64,000 bases of DNA from Diplonema papillatum (Eukaryota > Euglenozoa > Diplonemea > Diplonemida > Diplonemidae). The stretch spans positions 114,001 through 178,000 of the forward strand of contig JAPJBO010000459.1 of assembly GCA_030068145.1 (NCBI GenBank), in the 5' to 3' direction. Shown piece after piece: positions 51,901-62,500 of the stretch. The notes under the pieces were generated by a model. The model had not been told where the DNA came from, searched no databases, and saw only the letters and a list, made by a program, of their open reading frames with translations. How positions within the stretch are numbered: the stretch's first letter is position 1; each line of letters starts with the position of its first letter. The position numbers and the translations under genes were made by a program.

Positions 51901-52763
51901 ACCATGCCATGGTAAGGACAGAGTTCCCACTCTTCCGCGCGTATCGAGGGGGGAAGGGGCATATGCAGTTGCGCAAGCACATCTTCGCGAACGTCCAGCC
52001 ACGGTTCACGGAGGGTACCGCGTGGCAAGATTTCACCCGGGCCGTCATGGACCAAAGCAGGAAGTCGGTCTCCGAATGGCAGAATTACCACCGTGCCGCC
52101 AAGAAGTTTGCGGACCAACTGGTGGTCAACTACGTCTGCCAGCTTTTTGGGGTCGAGATCCACCTGTTGTGTGTCAACGAGAAGGGGGAGTTCCGCCTCC
52201 AGGTAACGACACCCATTGGAGGAGACGGGGCCACTGGAACGGTGTACCTGGTGAGTGAAACAGAAACCGACGAGTTCATGCCCACCCCAACCGACGATGA
52301 CGGGCCCGATGACACCATCCCAGCCGAGCTCCCGCGGACAGTGAAATACGTCGGGCACTTCCAGGTCCACCTCGGGCCTTTCCCACCGGAGCTGCTTGCC
52401 AAGATCCCGAGAAACCTGCTTCACACACAAGAGCAGCGGATCTTCTTGACACACGACGAGCTGGCTGCATGGCGCCTGAATCGGAAGAGAAAGGCAGCGG
52501 CTGAGCAGGAGCAGGAGACTCCAGCACCAAAGAAGGCGGGCCCAAAGAAGACGACGGCGAAAAAAGCAGGAAAGAGAAGAACACACAGCGATGCTTCGAC
52601 CTCCGGTAGCTCAACGCCGACATCCCCGGAGACATCCTCGGATTCCCGTAGCTCAACGCCGACATCCCCGGAGACATCCTCGGATTCCCGTCCACCGCCG
52701 AAGAAACGCAGGAGACCAGCAGGAAAGCCTGCTTCAAAGCGTGGCTCAAAGGCCAGGAAGTAG
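48924..52763 (+). CDS. MULE transposase with C-terminal OTU cysteine protease, copy 1
   Basis: 1279 codons. Region 1-165 is unassigned; 165-310 is Asn/Thr/Ser/Pro-rich repeats. A WRKY-GCM1-like finger lies at C360, C365, H386, C388. The MULE DDE core has FVDGAF (D536), ISDEG (D596), the CSEH segment and NVAES (E693). A SWIM finger follows (C795, C797, C807, H809), then a CCHC knuckle (C896, C899, H904, C909). An OTU-type protease has DGNC (D988-C991) and GHFQV (H1145). The C-terminus is a Lys/Arg-rich NLS. The transposase would cut and join element ends, and the OTU part would remove ubiquitin-like modifiers (inferred). The first ~90 codons include a palindrome (49003-49023) and a donor-like gtgagt (49110), so the true start may be Met90 at 49191. 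Intact frame, nearly identical to the two later copies. Confidence 0.9.
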   Translation: MVHTYTHKAIKSEFTRGFDAKKTHHTPGCAGGATWTHKKRQINGSWRRARFELKAKARKAPGECGVVQLCDLPTVRALALRSDTLGRSHMINKKSSRRGWQWVGGVKMPVPDDEFVLLLQEASCKAEQIAAILSLPVRCADDLHDVTFSQLLGAVGSDIVTKRVFRRCGVAYKDPVGNTSSPPPTPGNTSNSAPSNTSNSAPSNTSNSAPTPVNTSNPAPPANTGNPSNPEPANTRNSAPPTPASNPAPQARTGNSRPANTSNPAPPASTSSTSNLAPPTPANTNNPAPANDDTAEHGTSNPAAPGTTRDPSLQKVGDNLDLSRDAFNTAAALYSRSGSGIGEKGLKSGHAGKDRREKKCKTDGCTFHFACRKAAGHYKVVSIRNHTCVAAGSGRAFLMSQKEAAAEAVSFVREYGPKAKSKEVAAHLAVSCAGSAALPYHMTNRARNKAIKDVYGETLVGYEKLRGWMLDVRRVMPGSHCALLRKCGDEYVTEVVGVGQPPDEPGVLIAAFVAFEPCIFAAKKQKAIGHNILFVDGAFRKNGNRGTMLAGSTIDPDGQLLDVAHCLAVGENNTCCDFFLEQLKDSAGDYRTVISDEGCALESALKKVFPEAKHYLCSEHLFRKPDITVALKEILRHACKAETPERYEAVMAEVRQKKPELALKLDRIKEQWARAFADPHYPKLCHTTSNVAESLNNALDASRWIGCVVHAFDYIRTQLMTRFAEKAALYAHSDFDERLLPRFDTRHGGLLALSLQVLPPSGGNGVYEVKEGGVAFEVHVQSPTVPRSVDGRWTCSCNKWTVDRMPCGHITRVCRMVQNQGHPIDTLAPLVYTVEAMRETYSHHFPPLIDRQHADDVDDKTVGMTCHRSGGRPKNSRIPERTENTGAVVQKEPRRCGECGVVGHDKRTCHASASDIRAHKADVARLKAARTAELAARKAKRNRAGGSEAVPGKPNVPPDGVILASPHAHVKWLAAEYPGFSPEDVEGDGNCFYHAMVRTEFPLFRAYRGGKGHMQLRKHIFANVQPRFTEGTAWQDFTRAVMDQSRKSVSEWQNYHRAAKKFADQLVVNYVCQLFGVEIHLLCVNEKGEFRLQVTTPIGGDGATGTVYLVSETETDEFMPTPTDDDGPDDTIPAELPRTVKYVGHFQVHLGPFPPELLAKIPRNLLHTQEQRIFLTHDELAAWRLNRKRKAAAEQEQETPAPKKAGPKKTTAKKAGKRRTHSDASTSGSSTPTSPETSSDSRSSTPTSPETSSDSRPPPKKRRRPAGKPASKRGSKARK

Positions 52764-53204
52764 TAGCGGTTCCGCATCCGAAATAGGGAACATGGCTTCA
52801 CGCCACAACAACACCTGACAAGCAAAAAAAAGCATGTTCGACAAGACTATGCTATGGCTTCAACACTTCGGGCAGGGGCAAACCCCCTAAACAACCCCTG
52901 TTCCGAAGGCCAAATCAAAAGAAAAGCCACAAATACACAAACAAGAATTCTTTACGTGCAAACAAGTTCTGGCCAGTCTGGTCCCTTTCAAAGTCTTTGG
53001 CAAACTTGGTCAACTTGCCAAAAACCTTGAAGGGGGCCAGGCTGGCCAGAACAGGGGGAAAACGCCTTCCAGGGTCACAAGGCCTGGACAGCTGCGGACG
53101 TACCAGCTGAGCTGTTGAGTGCACCCTGGCTTGCGGATTGTCCCAAAAAGTAGTTTTTTTTCGTTAAACTGCTTTTTTGTTGCAAAGAAAACGTATTTGT
53201 AGTG
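52764..53204. other. 3' flank of MULE copy 1
   Basis: Non-coding sequence following the tagtag stop pair and repeated unchanged after copies 2 (58081-58520) and 3 (63395-63834). It contains an A-rich stretch after 52822 that could be near a 3' end. No gene recognised. Confidence 0.5.
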
Positions 53205-53755
53205 CGCGAAAAAACTTTTTTTTTTTTTTACAAATATATGCGCGAGAAAACTGTTTTTTACAAATATATGCGCGAAAAAACTGTTTTTTTTACAAACATA
53301 TGCGCGAAAAAACTGTTTTTTTTTACAAATATATGCGCGAAAAAACTAAAATTTACAAATATATGCACCGCGCATATATTTGTAAATTTTAGTTTTTCGC
53401 GCATATCCTGGTATATTTCCCAAAAATTTTATGGTCGAAATTTTTTGGTCAAAAATTTTGGTCAAAATTTTTGGTCGAAAAAATTTGGGAAACTTACAAA
53501 TATATGCGCGATAAACTGCCGAAAAAACTGCGCGCATACGAAACGTATGCGCGAAAAACTGTTTTTTTTACAAATATATGCGCGAAAAAACTAAAATTGA
53601 CAAATATATGCGCGGTGCATATGTTTGTCAGCTTTAGTTTTTTCGCGCATATATTTGTAAAAAAAAACAGTTTTTCGCGCATATATTTGTAAAAAACAGT
53701 TTTTTCGCGCATATATTTGTAAAAAACAGTTTTTTCGCGCATATGCCACAATTCT
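53205..53755. repeat. MULE array spacer palindrome, copy 2
   Basis: Complete version of the nested palindrome: left arm of five 'acaaatatatgcgcg' units after a 14-base T run, central hairpins, right arm of four reverse units. It separates the 3' flank of copy 1 from the leader of copy 2 and may correspond to fused right and left terminal repeats. Confidence 0.85.
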
Positions 53756-54240
53756 TGTTGGGAGACCCTTTCAAAAAAAATTCCCCCCAAAGTGCCTATT
53801 TCGAGTGTTTAGCCTCATTAAAGCCATCAAAAGTGAATTCAGACGGGTTTTTGACGCCAAACACAGCATCGCGAGAATATAGGGTCCACAATGAATGTAC
53901 TTCAACGTACTATACAAAATGACATACACTCACACATTTGTAAAAATACCATGAAGTTCGTAGCCTATTATAGGGCCCACAAAGTGACTATTTCGGGTGT
54001 ATGATGCCAAAAACAACGAGAGGTTCCACAACGGATGTACCATGCAGGGTCAAAACCTTGTGTCTTTTTGGAAATGGCCAAAAAAGAAATTCCGGAAAAA
54101 AATTGGGGTTTTTGAATTTTAAAATTTTGGAACAAAAACTGCGGTAATTTTTGATGAAGTTGAGCAATTTTTTTTTTCCATTTTTGGGGGCCACCAGCCC
54201 CGTGGCAGTGTTTCAAAAAGACACAAGGTTCTGACCCTGC

Positions 54241-57200
54241 ATGGTACATACATACACACATAAAGCCATCAAAAGTGAATTCACACGGGGTTTTGACGCC
54301 AAAAAAACACATCATACGCCAGGTTGCGCCGGAGGCGCAACCTGGACACACAAAAAGCGCCAGATCAACGGGTCATGGCGTCGTGCGCGCTTCGAACTGA
54401 AAGCGAAGGCACGCAAAGCTCCCGGTGAGTGCGGGGTCGTACAACTGTGCGATTTGCCTACTGTTCGCGCTCTTGCTCTTCGTTCTGACACCCTTGGCCG
54501 TTCTCATATGATTAACAAGAAATCGAGCAGGAGGGGCTGGCAGTGGGTTGGTGGTGTAAAAATGCCGGTTCCAGACGACGAGTTTGTTCTTCTGCTGCAG
54601 GAGGCGTCATGCAAGGCGGAGCAGATTGCAGCCATTTTGAGCCTTCCTGTGCGTTGTGCTGACGACCTCCACGACGTGACGTTCTCACAGCTGCTCGGCG
54701 CGGTGGGCAGCGACATTGTCACCAAAAGGGTGTTTCGCAGATGTGGGGTGGCCTACAAGGACCCGGTCGGCAACACCAGCAGCCCGCCACCGACACCAGG
54801 CAACACCAGCAACTCGGCACCATCCAACACCAGCAACTCGGCACCATCCAACACCAGCAACTCGGCACCGACACCAGTCAACACCAGTAACCCAGCACCA
54901 CCAGCCAATACTGGCAACCCCAGCAACCCGGAACCAGCCAACACCAGGAACTCGGCACCACCGACACCAGCCAGCAACCCAGCACCACAAGCCCGTACCG
55001 GCAACTCGAGACCAGCCAACACCAGCAACCCAGCACCACCAGCCAGTACTAGCAGCACCAGCAACCTGGCACCACCGACACCAGCAAACACCAACAACCC
55101 GGCGCCAGCCAACGACGATACGGCAGAACATGGCACCAGCAACCCAGCGGCACCAGGAACCACCCGAGACCCTTCGCTACAAAAGGTGGGAGACAACCTC
55201 GATCTGAGCAGAGATGCCTTCAACACGGCAGCCGCTCTGTACTCGAGGAGTGGATCCGGCATCGGGGAGAAGGGCCTCAAATCTGGCCACGCAGGGAAGG
55301 ACCGCCGCGAGAAGAAGTGCAAAACGGACGGTTGCACGTTTCACTTCGCGTGCAGGAAAGCTGCGGGCCACTACAAGGTGGTCAGCATCAGAAACCACAC
55401 GTGTGTCGCAGCTGGGTCGGGCCGGGCGTTCCTTATGAGCCAAAAAGAGGCCGCTGCCGAGGCTGTTTCCTTTGTCCGGGAGTACGGCCCGAAGGCGAAG
55501 TCCAAGGAGGTGGCTGCCCACCTCGCGGTCTCTTGTGCGGGGTCGGCGGCTCTGCCGTATCACATGACCAACAGGGCACGGAATAAAGCCATAAAGGACG
55601 TGTATGGCGAGACCCTTGTCGGATATGAGAAGCTGCGGGGGTGGATGCTGGACGTGCGACGCGTGATGCCAGGCAGTCACTGTGCCTTGCTTCGCAAGTG
55701 CGGTGACGAGTACGTCACCGAGGTTGTTGGTGTTGGCCAGCCACCAGACGAGCCAGGGGTGCTCATCGCAGCCTTCGTTGCGTTTGAGCCCTGCATTTTT
55801 GCAGCTAAGAAGCAGAAGGCCATCGGACACAACATTCTGTTTGTGGATGGGGCCTTCCGCAAAAACGGCAACAGGGGCACAATGCTGGCGGGGTCCACCA
55901 TCGACCCAGATGGACAGCTGCTAGATGTTGCCCACTGTTTGGCAGTTGGGGAGAACAACACCTGCTGCGATTTTTTTCTCGAGCAGCTCAAAGACAGTGC
56001 GGGTGACTACCGCACCGTCATTTCTGACGAGGGGTGTGCACTGGAGAGTGCACTCAAGAAGGTGTTCCCCGAAGCAAAGCACTATCTGTGCAGCGAACAC
56101 CTCTTCAGAAAGCCCGATATCACGGTTGCACTGAAAGAAATCTTGCGGCACGCGTGTAAGGCCGAAACTCCCGAGCGCTACGAGGCGGTGATGGCCGAAG
56201 TTCGACAGAAGAAACCTGAACTTGCCTTGAAGCTGGACCGCATCAAGGAACAGTGGGCCCGTGCCTTCGCCGATCCCCACTACCCCAAGCTCTGCCACAC
56301 CACATCGAATGTGGCGGAGTCATTGAACAACGCGTTGGACGCATCAAGGTGGATTGGGTGCGTTGTGCACGCGTTCGACTACATCCGGACCCAGCTGATG
56401 ACACGATTCGCAGAAAAGGCGGCGCTTTACGCGCACTCCGACTTTGACGAGCGCCTCCTTCCGCGTTTCGACACGAGGCACGGTGGCCTTCTCGCCCTCT
56501 CGTTGCAGGTTCTTCCGCCATCCGGGGGTAACGGGGTTTACGAAGTGAAAGAAGGGGGGGTCGCTTTCGAGGTGCACGTCCAGTCGCCAACCGTTCCTCG
56601 GTCTGTGGACGGGCGGTGGACCTGCTCGTGCAACAAGTGGACCGTAGATCGCATGCCCTGTGGACACATTACACGGGTGTGTCGCATGGTGCAAAACCAG
56701 GGGCACCCCATTGACACCCTCGCCCCACTGGTGTACACGGTGGAGGCCATGAGAGAAACGTACTCCCACCACTTCCCTCCCCTCATCGACAGGCAACACG
56801 CCGACGACGTCGACGACAAGACGGTTGGCATGACATGCCACAGGTCGGGAGGTCGACCGAAGAATAGCCGCATACCCGAGAGAACGGAGAACACTGGCGC
56901 GGTCGTGCAGAAGGAACCTCGCCGTTGTGGAGAATGTGGCGTTGTCGGCCACGACAAAAGGACGTGCCATGCTTCTGCTTCCGATATCCGCGCCCACAAA
57001 GCGGATGTGGCGCGCTTGAAGGCCGCTCGGACTGCGGAGTTGGCCGCACGCAAGGCGAAGCGAAACAGAGCAGGAGGCTCGGAAGCTGTCCCCGGGAAGC
57101 CCAACGTCCCACCCGACGGCGTTATCCTTGCATCACCACACGCCCACGTCAAGTGGTTAGCGGCGGAGTACCCGGGATTCTCCCCGGAAGATGTCGAAGG

Positions 57201-58080
57201 GGATGGGAACTGTTTTTACCATGCCATGGTAAGGACAGAGTTCCCACTCTTCCGCGCGTATCGAGGGGGGAAGGGGCATATGCAGTTGCGCAAGCACATC
57301 TTCGCGAACGTCCAGCCACGGTTCACGGAGGGTACCGCGTGGCAAGATTTCACCCGGGCCGTCATGGACCAAAGCAGGAAGTCGGTCTCCGAATGGCAGA
57401 ATTACCACCGTGCCGCCAAGAAGTTTGCGGACCAACTGGTGGTCAACTACGTCTGCCAGCTTTTTGGGGTCGAGATCCACCTGTTGTGTGTCAACGAGAA
57501 GGGGGAGTTCCGCCTCCAGGTAACGACACCCATTGGAGGAGACGGGGCCACTGGAACGGTGTACCTGGTGAGTGAAACAGAAACCGACGAGTTCATGCCC
57601 ACCCCAACCGACGATGACGGGCCCGATGACACCATCCCAGCCGAGCTCCCGCGGACAGTGAAATACGTCGGGCACTTCCAGGTCCACCTCGGGCCTTTCC
57701 CACCGGAGCTGCTTGCCAAGATCCCGAGAAACCTGCTTCACACACAAGAGCAGCGGATCTTCTTGACACACGACGAGCTGGCTGCATGGCGCCTGAATCG
57801 GAAGAGAAAGGCAGCGGCTGAGCAGGAGCAGGAGACTCCAGCACCAAAGAAGGCGGGCCCAAAGAAGACGACGGCGAAAAAAGCAGGAAAGAGAAGAACA
57901 CACAGCGATGCTTCGACCTCCGGTAGCTCAACGCCGACATCCCCGGAGACATCCTCGGATTCCCGTAGCTCAACGCCGACATCCCCGGAGACATCCTCGG
58001 ATTCCCGTCCACCGCCGAAGAAACGCAGGAGACCAGCAGGAAAGCCTGCTTCAAAGCGTGGCTCAAAGGCCAGGAAGTAG
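54241..58080 (+). CDS. MULE transposase with OTU protease, copy 2
   Basis: Translates to the same 1279-residue protein as copy 1, with all DDE, SWIM, CCHC and OTU residues retained. It starts 5317 bases after copy 1. Its leader (53760-54240) equals that of copy 1. The only differences I noticed between the two units lie outside the coding region, for example a T-to-C change in 'gtcagttttag' (48308-48318) versus 'gtcagctttag' (about 53627). Confidence 0.9.
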   Translation: MVHTYTHKAIKSEFTRGFDAKKTHHTPGCAGGATWTHKKRQINGSWRRARFELKAKARKAPGECGVVQLCDLPTVRALALRSDTLGRSHMINKKSSRRGWQWVGGVKMPVPDDEFVLLLQEASCKAEQIAAILSLPVRCADDLHDVTFSQLLGAVGSDIVTKRVFRRCGVAYKDPVGNTSSPPPTPGNTSNSAPSNTSNSAPSNTSNSAPTPVNTSNPAPPANTGNPSNPEPANTRNSAPPTPASNPAPQARTGNSRPANTSNPAPPASTSSTSNLAPPTPANTNNPAPANDDTAEHGTSNPAAPGTTRDPSLQKVGDNLDLSRDAFNTAAALYSRSGSGIGEKGLKSGHAGKDRREKKCKTDGCTFHFACRKAAGHYKVVSIRNHTCVAAGSGRAFLMSQKEAAAEAVSFVREYGPKAKSKEVAAHLAVSCAGSAALPYHMTNRARNKAIKDVYGETLVGYEKLRGWMLDVRRVMPGSHCALLRKCGDEYVTEVVGVGQPPDEPGVLIAAFVAFEPCIFAAKKQKAIGHNILFVDGAFRKNGNRGTMLAGSTIDPDGQLLDVAHCLAVGENNTCCDFFLEQLKDSAGDYRTVISDEGCALESALKKVFPEAKHYLCSEHLFRKPDITVALKEILRHACKAETPERYEAVMAEVRQKKPELALKLDRIKEQWARAFADPHYPKLCHTTSNVAESLNNALDASRWIGCVVHAFDYIRTQLMTRFAEKAALYAHSDFDERLLPRFDTRHGGLLALSLQVLPPSGGNGVYEVKEGGVAFEVHVQSPTVPRSVDGRWTCSCNKWTVDRMPCGHITRVCRMVQNQGHPIDTLAPLVYTVEAMRETYSHHFPPLIDRQHADDVDDKTVGMTCHRSGGRPKNSRIPERTENTGAVVQKEPRRCGECGVVGHDKRTCHASASDIRAHKADVARLKAARTAELAARKAKRNRAGGSEAVPGKPNVPPDGVILASPHAHVKWLAAEYPGFSPEDVEGDGNCFYHAMVRTEFPLFRAYRGGKGHMQLRKHIFANVQPRFTEGTAWQDFTRAVMDQSRKSVSEWQNYHRAAKKFADQLVVNYVCQLFGVEIHLLCVNEKGEFRLQVTTPIGGDGATGTVYLVSETETDEFMPTPTDDDGPDDTIPAELPRTVKYVGHFQVHLGPFPPELLAKIPRNLLHTQEQRIFLTHDELAAWRLNRKRKAAAEQEQETPAPKKAGPKKTTAKKAGKRRTHSDASTSGSSTPTSPETSSDSRSSTPTSPETSSDSRPPPKKRRRPAGKPASKRGSKARK

Positions 58081-58519
58081 TAGCGGTTCCGCATCCGAAA
58101 TAGGGAACATGGCTTCACGCCACAACAACACCTGACAAGCAAAAAAAAGCATGTTCGACAAGACTATGCTATGGCTTCAACACTTCGGGCAGGGGCAAAC
58201 CCCCTAAACAACCCCTGTTCCGAAGGCCAAATCAAAAGAAAAGCCACAAATACACAAACAAGAATTCTTTACGTGCAAACAAGTTCTGGCCAGTCTGGTC
58301 CCTTTCAAAGTCTTTGGCAAACTTGGTCAACTTGCCAAAAACCTTGAAGGGGGCCAGGCTGGCCAGAACAGGGGGAAAACGCCTTCCAGGGTCACAAGGC
58401 CTGGACAGCTGCGGACGTACCAGCTGAGCTGTTGAGTGCACCCTGGCTTGCGGATTGTCCCAAAAAGTAGTTTTTTTTCGTTAAACTGCTTTTTTGTTGC
58501 AAAGAAAACGTATTTGTAG

Positions 58520-59062
58520 TGCGCGAAAAAACTTTTTTTTTTTTACAAATATATGCGCGAGAAAACTGTTTTTTACAAATATATGCGCGAAAAAACTGTT
58601 TTTTTTACAAACATATGCGCGAAAAAACTGTTTTTTTTTACAAATATATGCGCGAAAAAACTAAAATTTACAAATATATGCACCGCGCATATATTTGTAA
58701 ATTTTAGTTTTTCGCGCATATCCTGGTATATTTCCCAAAAATTTTATGGTCGAAATTTTTTGGTCAAAAATTTTGGTCAAAATTTTTGGTCGAAAAAATT
58801 TGGGAAACTTACAAATATATGCGCGATAAACTGCCGAAAAAACTGCGCGCATACGAAACGTATGCGCGAAAAACTGTTTTTTTTACAAATATATGCGCGA
58901 AAAAACTAAAATTGACAAATATATGCGCGGTGCATATGTTTGTCAGCTTTAGTTTTTTCGCGCATATATTTGTAAAAAAAACAGTTTTTCGCGCATATAT
59001 TTGTAAAAAACAGTTTTTTCGCGCATATATTTGTAAAAAACAGTTTTTTCGCGCATATGCCA
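58520..59062. repeat. MULE array spacer palindrome, copy 3
   Basis: As at 53205-53755, but with a 12-base T run instead of 14 and one A fewer in an A run near 58974. These three bases account for the period change from 5317 to 5314. Confidence 0.85.
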
Positions 59063-59554
59063 CAATTCTTGTTGGGAGACCCTTTCAAAAAAAATTCCCC
59101 CCAAAGTGCCTATTTCGAGTGTTTAGCCTCATTAAAGCCATCAAAAGTGAATTCAGACGGGTTTTTGACGCCAAACACAGCATCGCGAGAATATAGGGTC
59201 CACAATGAATGTACTTCAACGTACTATACAAAATGACATACACTCACACATTTGTAAAAATACCATGAAGTTCGTAGCCTATTATAGGGCCCACAAAGTG
59301 ACTATTTCGGGTGTATGATGCCAAAAACAACGAGAGGTTCCACAACGGATGTACCATGCAGGGTCAAAACCTTGTGTCTTTTTGGAAATGGCCAAAAAAG
59401 AAATTCCGGAAAAAAATTGGGGTTTTTGAATTTTAAAATTTTGGAACAAAAACTGCGGTAATTTTTGATGAAGTTGAGCAATTTTTTTTTTCCATTTTTG
59501 GGGGCCACCAGCCCCGTGGCAGTGTTTCAAAAAGACACAAGGTTCTGACCCTGC

Positions 59555-62500
59555 ATGGTACATACATACACACATAAAGCCATCAAAAGTGAATTCACAC
59601 GGGGTTTTGACGCCAAAAAAACACATCATACGCCAGGTTGCGCCGGAGGCGCAACCTGGACACACAAAAAGCGCCAGATCAACGGGTCATGGCGTCGTGC
59701 GCGCTTCGAACTGAAAGCGAAGGCACGCAAAGCTCCCGGTGAGTGCGGGGTCGTACAACTGTGCGATTTGCCTACTGTTCGCGCTCTTGCTCTTCGTTCT
59801 GACACCCTTGGCCGTTCTCATATGATTAACAAGAAATCGAGCAGGAGGGGCTGGCAGTGGGTTGGTGGTGTAAAAATGCCGGTTCCAGACGACGAGTTTG
59901 TTCTTCTGCTGCAGGAGGCGTCATGCAAGGCGGAGCAGATTGCAGCCATTTTGAGCCTTCCTGTGCGTTGTGCTGACGACCTCCACGACGTGACGTTCTC
60001 ACAGCTGCTCGGCGCGGTGGGCAGCGACATTGTCACCAAAAGGGTGTTTCGCAGATGTGGGGTGGCCTACAAGGACCCGGTCGGCAACACCAGCAGCCCG
60101 CCACCGACACCAGGCAACACCAGCAACTCGGCACCATCCAACACCAGCAACTCGGCACCATCCAACACCAGCAACTCGGCACCGACACCAGTCAACACCA
60201 GTAACCCAGCACCACCAGCCAATACTGGCAACCCCAGCAACCCGGAACCAGCCAACACCAGGAACTCGGCACCACCGACACCAGCCAGCAACCCAGCACC
60301 ACAAGCCCGTACCGGCAACTCGAGACCAGCCAACACCAGCAACCCAGCACCACCAGCCAGTACTAGCAGCACCAGCAACCTGTCACCACCGACACCAGCA
60401 AACACCAACAACCCGGCGCCAGCCAACGACGATACGGCAGAACATGGCACCAGCAACCCAGCGGCACCAGGAACCACCCGAGACCCTTCGCTACAAAAGG
60501 TGGGAGACAACCTCGATCTGAGCAGAGATGCCTTCAACACGGCAGCCGCTCTGTACTCGAGGAGTGGATCCGGCATCGGGGAGAAGGGCCTCAAATCTGG
60601 CCACGCAGGGAAGGACCGCCGCGAGAAGAAGTGCAAAACGGACGGTTGCACGTTTCACTTCGCGTGCAGGAAAGCTGCGGGCCACTACAAGGTGGTCAGC
60701 ATCAGAAACCACACGTGTGTCGCAGCTGGGTCGGGCCGGGCGTTCCTTATGAGCCAAAAAGAGGCCGCTGCCGAGGCTGTTTCCTTTGTCCGGGAGTACG
60801 GCCCGAAGGCGAAGTCCAAGGAGGTGGCTGCCCACCTCGCGGTCTCTTGTGCGGGGTCGGCGGCTCTGCCGTATCACATGACCAACAGGGCACGGAATAA
60901 AGCCATAAAGGACGTGTATGGCGAGACCCTTGTCGGATATGAGAAGCTGCGGGGGTGGATGCTGGACGTGCGACGCGTGATGCCAGGCAGTCACTGTGCC
61001 TTGCTTCGCAAGTGCGGTGACGAGTACGTCACCGAGGTTGTTGGTGTTGGCCAGCCACCAGACGAGCCAGGGGTGCTCATCGCAGCCTTCGTTGCGTTTG
61101 AGCCCTGCATTTTTGCAGCTAAGAAGCAGAAGGCCATCGGACACAACATTCTGTTTGTGGATGGGGCCTTCCGCAAAAACGGCAACAGGGGCACAATGCT
61201 GGCGGGGTCCACCATCGACCCAGATGGACAGCTGCTAGATGTTGCCCACTGTTTGGCAGTTGGGGAGAACAACACCTGCTGCGATTTTTTTCTCGAGCAG
61301 CTCAAAGACAGTGCGGGTGACTACCGCACCGTCATTTCTGACGAGGGGTGTGCACTGGAGAGTGCACTCAAGAAGGTGTTCCCCGAAGCAAAGCACTATC
61401 TGTGCAGCGAACACCTCTTCAGAAAGCCCGATATCACGGTTGCACTGAAAGAAATCTTGCGGCACGCGTGTAAGGCCGAAACTCCCGAGCGCTACGAGGC
61501 GGTGATGGCCGAAGTTCGACAGAAGAAACCTGAACTTGCCTTGAAGCTGGACCGCATCAAGGAACAGTGGGCCCGTGCCTTCGCCGATCCCCACTACCCC
61601 AAGCTCTGCCACACCACATCGAATGTGGCGGAGTCATTGAACAACGCGTTGGACGCATCAAGGTGGATTGGGTGCGTTGTGCACGCGTTCGACTACATCC
61701 GGACCCAGCTGATGACACGATTCGCAGAAAAGGCGGCGCTTTACGCGCACTCCGACTTTGACGAGCGCCTCCTTCCGCGTTTCGACACGAGGCACGGTGG
61801 CCTTCTCGCCCTCTCGTTGCAGGTTCTTCCGCCATCCGGGGGTAACGGGGTTTACGAAGTGAAAGAAGGGGGGGTCGCTTTCGAGGTGCACGTCCAGTCG
61901 CCAACCGTTCCTCGGTCTGTGGACGGGCGGTGGACCTGCTCGTGCAACAAGTGGACCGTAGATCGCATGCCCTGTGGACACATTACACGGGTGTGTCGCA
62001 TGGTGCAAAACCAGGGGCACCCCATTGACACCCTCGCCCCACTGGTGTACACGGTGGAGGCCATGAGAGAAACGTACTCCCACCACTTCCCTCCCCTCAT
62101 CGACAGGCAACACGCCGACGACGTCGACGACAAGACGGTTGGCATGACATGCCACAGGTCGGGAGGTCGACCGAAGAATAGCCGCATACCCGAGAGAACG
62201 GAGAACACTGGCGCGGTCGTGCAGAAGGAACCTCGCCGTTGTGGAGAATGTGGCGTTGTCGGCCACGACAAAAGGACGTGCCATGCTTCTGCTTCCGATA
62301 TCCGCGCCCACAAAGCGGATGTGGCGCGCTTGAAGGCCGCTCGGACTGCGGAGTTGGCCGCACGCAAGGCGAAGCGAAACAGAGCAGGAGGCTCGGAAGC
62401 TGTCCCCGGGAAGCCCAACGTCCCACCCGACGGCGTTATCCTTGCATCACCACACGCCCACGTCAAGTGGTTAGCGGCGGAGTACCCGGGATTCTCCCCG

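Noticed and set aside
49860-52586. Several 200-250 codon minus ORFs inside each MULE copy
   Set aside because: Antisense shadows of the GC-rich MULE frame.
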